A stretch of DNA of 6,381 nt from an uncultured Polyangiaceae bacterium (GTDB lineage Bacteria > Myxococcota_A > Polyangia > Polyangiales > Houyiibacteriaceae): NCBI GenBank assembly GCA_947259605.1, contig CAMYMX010000218.1, forward strand, positions 1 through 6,381. The letters run 5' to 3'. The notes under the pieces were generated by a model, which ran no database searches, had not been told where the DNA came from, and worked only from the letters and a program-made list of their open reading frames with translations. Both the position numbers and the translations under genes were made by a program. Positions 4,876 to 6,381 of the stretch are shown piece by piece (position 1 is the first letter of the stretch; each line of letters starts with the position of its first letter).

Positions 4876-5889
4876 ATGTCTTGTCTGCAGCGCACGCGCA
4901 AGCGGCTGCGACGCCAGGCCAATGCCATCATTGGCGAAGGTTTTTTTGGAAGCCTAGCGCGGCTCGGGCGTCTCCATCCGCTTTCGAATCCCGCCAAGCA
5001 TGGGGTGGAGGTGATCCGAGACGTTGCGTACCTGCGCGGCGACAATCCGCGCCACATGCTCGACATCTACCGCCCCGCGAAGCGGCCCGGCAGCCTGCCA
5101 ATCGTGATCTACATGCACGGTGGCGGCTTCAACCTCTTGTCGAAGAATACGCACTGGCTAATGGGGTTGGCGTTCGCGCGAGCGGGCTACTTGGTCTTCA
5201 ACGTCGACTACCGGCTTGCGCCCGAGCACCCGTACCCGGCGGCGGTGTCCGATGTCTGTGCGGCCCTCGAATGGGCGTCCGAGCACGCAGAAGCCTACGG
5301 CGGCGACCTGAGCCGTCTTGTGTTCGCCGGCGAGTCGGCGGGTGGAAATCTCGCCACCGCACTGGCCATCTGTTGCTGCTACCGGCGTCCCGAGCCCTTC
5401 GCCCAGCGCGCCTTCGCCACGGGCTTGGTGCCAACCGCGGTCGCCCCTGCCTGCGCGCCGCTTCAAATCACCAACCCGGGGCGTTTGAACCGAAAACGCA
5501 AGCTGCCGCGCTGGGTGAATGACATCCTCGAAGGCATGAACGAGCTGTACGTTGGAGCGCTTCACCACCACGCGCCGGGCGAGCTGGACCTCGCCGACCC
5601 GCTGCACGTCTTCGAGCGCCGCGAGCGTCCGGACCGCGCCCTTCCCGCCTTCTTCGTGCCCATCGGCACTCGCGACCCCTTGCTCGACGACACGCGCCGC
5701 CTCGACCGCGCGCTCAAGGCGTTGGGTGTCGAATGCGAAGCGCGTTACTACGAGGGCGAGCTCCACGCGTTTCATGCGTTGGTCTGGCGACGCCAAGCGC
5801 GCCGATGCTGGCGCGAGCAGCTCTCGTTCTTGGCCCGCGCGCTCCAACATCCTCGCGAGCCCAGGCACGAGTTCGTCGCGCAGGCCTAG
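4876..5889 (+). CDS. Alpha/beta hydrolase, hormone-sensitive-lipase-type esterase
   Basis: This 337-residue protein has all the hallmarks of the HSL (family IV) esterase group, which hydrolyses carboxylic esters of short- to medium-chain acids. Visible motifs are the oxyanion-hole HGGG (81-84), DYRLAPEHPYPAA (111-123), the nucleophile elbow GESAGG with Ser154, the acid Asp267 in GTRDPLLDD, and the catalytic His297 in GELHAFH. The full catalytic triad is present. The basic N-terminal segment (RTRKRLRRQ) and lack of a signal peptide suggest a cytoplasmic enzyme, possibly lying against the membrane. The start at ATG 4876 was preferred; TTG 4849 and ATG 4855 lie in the same frame and would overlap nothing on this strand, so the start is uncertain by up to nine residues. 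The gene ends 23 bp from a convergent regulator gene. A tight turn in the cap region (CCCYRRPEPF) contains three consecutive cysteines. The family call is secure; the substrate is unknown. Confidence 0.93.
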   Translation: MSCLQRTRKRLRRQANAIIGEGFFGSLARLGRLHPLSNPAKHGVEVIRDVAYLRGDNPRHMLDIYRPAKRPGSLPIVIYMHGGGFNLLSKNTHWLMGLAFARAGYLVFNVDYRLAPEHPYPAAVSDVCAALEWASEHAEAYGGDLSRLVFAGESAGGNLATALAICCCYRRPEPFAQRAFATGLVPTAVAPACAPLQITNPGRLNRKRKLPRWVNDILEGMNELYVGALHHHAPGELDLADPLHVFERRERPDRALPAFFVPIGTRDPLLDDTRRLDRALKALGVECEARYYEGELHAFHALVWRRQARRCWREQLSFLARALQHPREPRHEFVAQA

Positions 5890-5912
5890 GCGCGACCGAG
5901 ACGGCGCTGCGC

Positions 5913-6381
5913 TTAGCGCTTGTCGGTTCCGCCGAGGAGCACGTTCATCAAGGGGCTTCCGTCGACTTTGGCGTCTTTGACCAACGCGTCGAGCAGCTGC
6001 TTGCCGAGACGGGCCAGGTCGAGCAGCTCGCGAATGCGTTCTTCCTGGAATTGCGCCCTGCCCCGGTCGTCGGGCTCCTTGGCTTTGTCTTTCAGGAACT
6101 GGATGGCGTCTTCCATGAGGTCGATGGCGTCGAGGACCTCGACCCGTTCGCGCTCGTTGAAGACGCGGGAAATCATCTTCCAGAAGTTGCCTTCGGCCGC
6201 GTAGTGATCGCGCCGCTCGCCCTGGAGCCAGACCTTCTTGACGACGCCCCAACGTGTGAGCTCATTGAGCGTCATCGAAACGGCGCCGCTGCTGAGCTGA
6301 AGCCGATCTTGCATTTCGGGGGCGCTGAGCGGACGGTCGGACAAGTACAGAATCGCCCAGAGGCGCCCCATGTTTCGCTTG
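5913..6381 (-). CDS. GbsR-like MarR-family transcriptional regulator, 5' end beyond the window
   Basis: The frame stays open to the right edge, reading KRN before the Met at 6369-6371. In GbsR-type proteins the '(N)xGR(L/I)wallyls' helix is preceded by more residues, so the true start is probably outside the window and the gene is partial. Numbering from that Met: a winged helix-turn-helix at about 15-58 (LSAPEMQDRLQLSSGAVSM, then LTRWGVVKKVW and the wing QGERRDHY), followed by long charged helices (62-131) expected to form the dimer. Known GbsR repressors control glycine betaine synthesis in Bacillus, and relatives respond to small molecules. The target here is unknown, and the convergent esterase is a neighbour rather than a proven target. 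Domain call secure. Confidence 0.9.
   Translation of the reverse strand, partial: KRNMGRLWAILYLSDRPLSAPEMQDRLQLSSGAVSMTLNELTRWGVVKKVWLQGERRDHYAAEGNFWKMISRVFNERERVEVLDAIDLMEDAIQFLKDKAKEPDDRGRAQFQEERIRELLDLARLGKQLLDALVKDAKVDGSPLMNVLLGGTDKR

Noticed and set aside
3759..5522. Very long plus-strand open frame (587 codons)
   Set aside because: It overlaps the tRNA-Pro remnant, the repeat, the AgmX/PglI-domain gene and the esterase in wrong frames; its translation is Arg/Ala-rich with no motif. It is a GC-driven shadow.
5900..5923. Terminator between the convergent esterase and regulator genes
   Set aside because: GCGCT/AGCGC can form a short stem, but it is only five base pairs, overlaps the end of the regulator gene and has no T-run.
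5158..6252. Long minus-strand open frame (364 codons) opposite the esterase
   Set aside because: The translation is an Arg-rich mirror of the esterase, which has a full catalytic triad; no independent motif.
1..6381. CRISPR array, rRNA, transposase or recombinase gene
   Set aside because: No regularly spaced short repeats, no rRNA-like sequence and no recombinase or transposase motif in any frame examined.

Overview
The window looks like chromosomal DNA from a high-GC, Gram-negative bacterium, most likely a myxobacterium or another lineage of the former Deltaproteobacteria. Two genes point that way. One is a short secreted protein made only of an AgmX/PglI-type C-terminal domain. The other is a GbsR-like MarR-family regulator with a myxobacterial-looking N-terminal region. 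This placement is inferred from protein style only; there is no rRNA or other marker gene here.

Layout from left to right: positions 1-353 hold no convincing gene. A zinc-independent NADPH-dependent MDR oxidoreductase (354-1454, +) follows a strong ribosome binding site. Next comes a non-coding block with a degenerate tRNA-Leu-like sequence on the minus strand (1601-1691) and the first copy of a 76-bp repeat (1696-1771). A pair of small membrane-anchored proteins on the plus strand (1826-2143 and 2152-2511) converges with a pair on the minus strand: a 55-residue protein (2552-2719) and a membrane-anchored protein of unknown function (2782-3775) broken by a frame change at a run of eight C/G bases. 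A second non-coding block holds a terminator-like hairpin, the 3' half of a tRNA-Pro on the minus strand (3912-3960) and the second repeat copy (4031-4106). Then come an 80-codon cysteine-rich reading frame without a start (4101-4343, -), the AgmX/PglI-domain protein (4344-4748, -), a divergently transcribed HSL-type esterase (4876-5889, +) and, converging on it, the 3' part of a GbsR/MarR regulator gene that runs off the right edge (5913-6381, -).

The most notable structure is the pair of non-coding blocks. Each has, in the same orientation, tRNA 3'-end sequence (Leu-like, then Pro-like), about 70 bp of unrelated sequence, and a 76-bp repeat that aligns without gaps at 68 of 76 positions. 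The repeat ends in two direct GTCAACG heptamers. This resembles the ends of elements that integrate into tRNA genes, with arm-type recombinase sites, and it would make 1598-3911 a 2.3-kb unit carrying four small genes of unknown function. No recombinase gene is present, so the mobile-element reading is inference. The housekeeping-type enzymes at both ends have no visible functional link to this unit.
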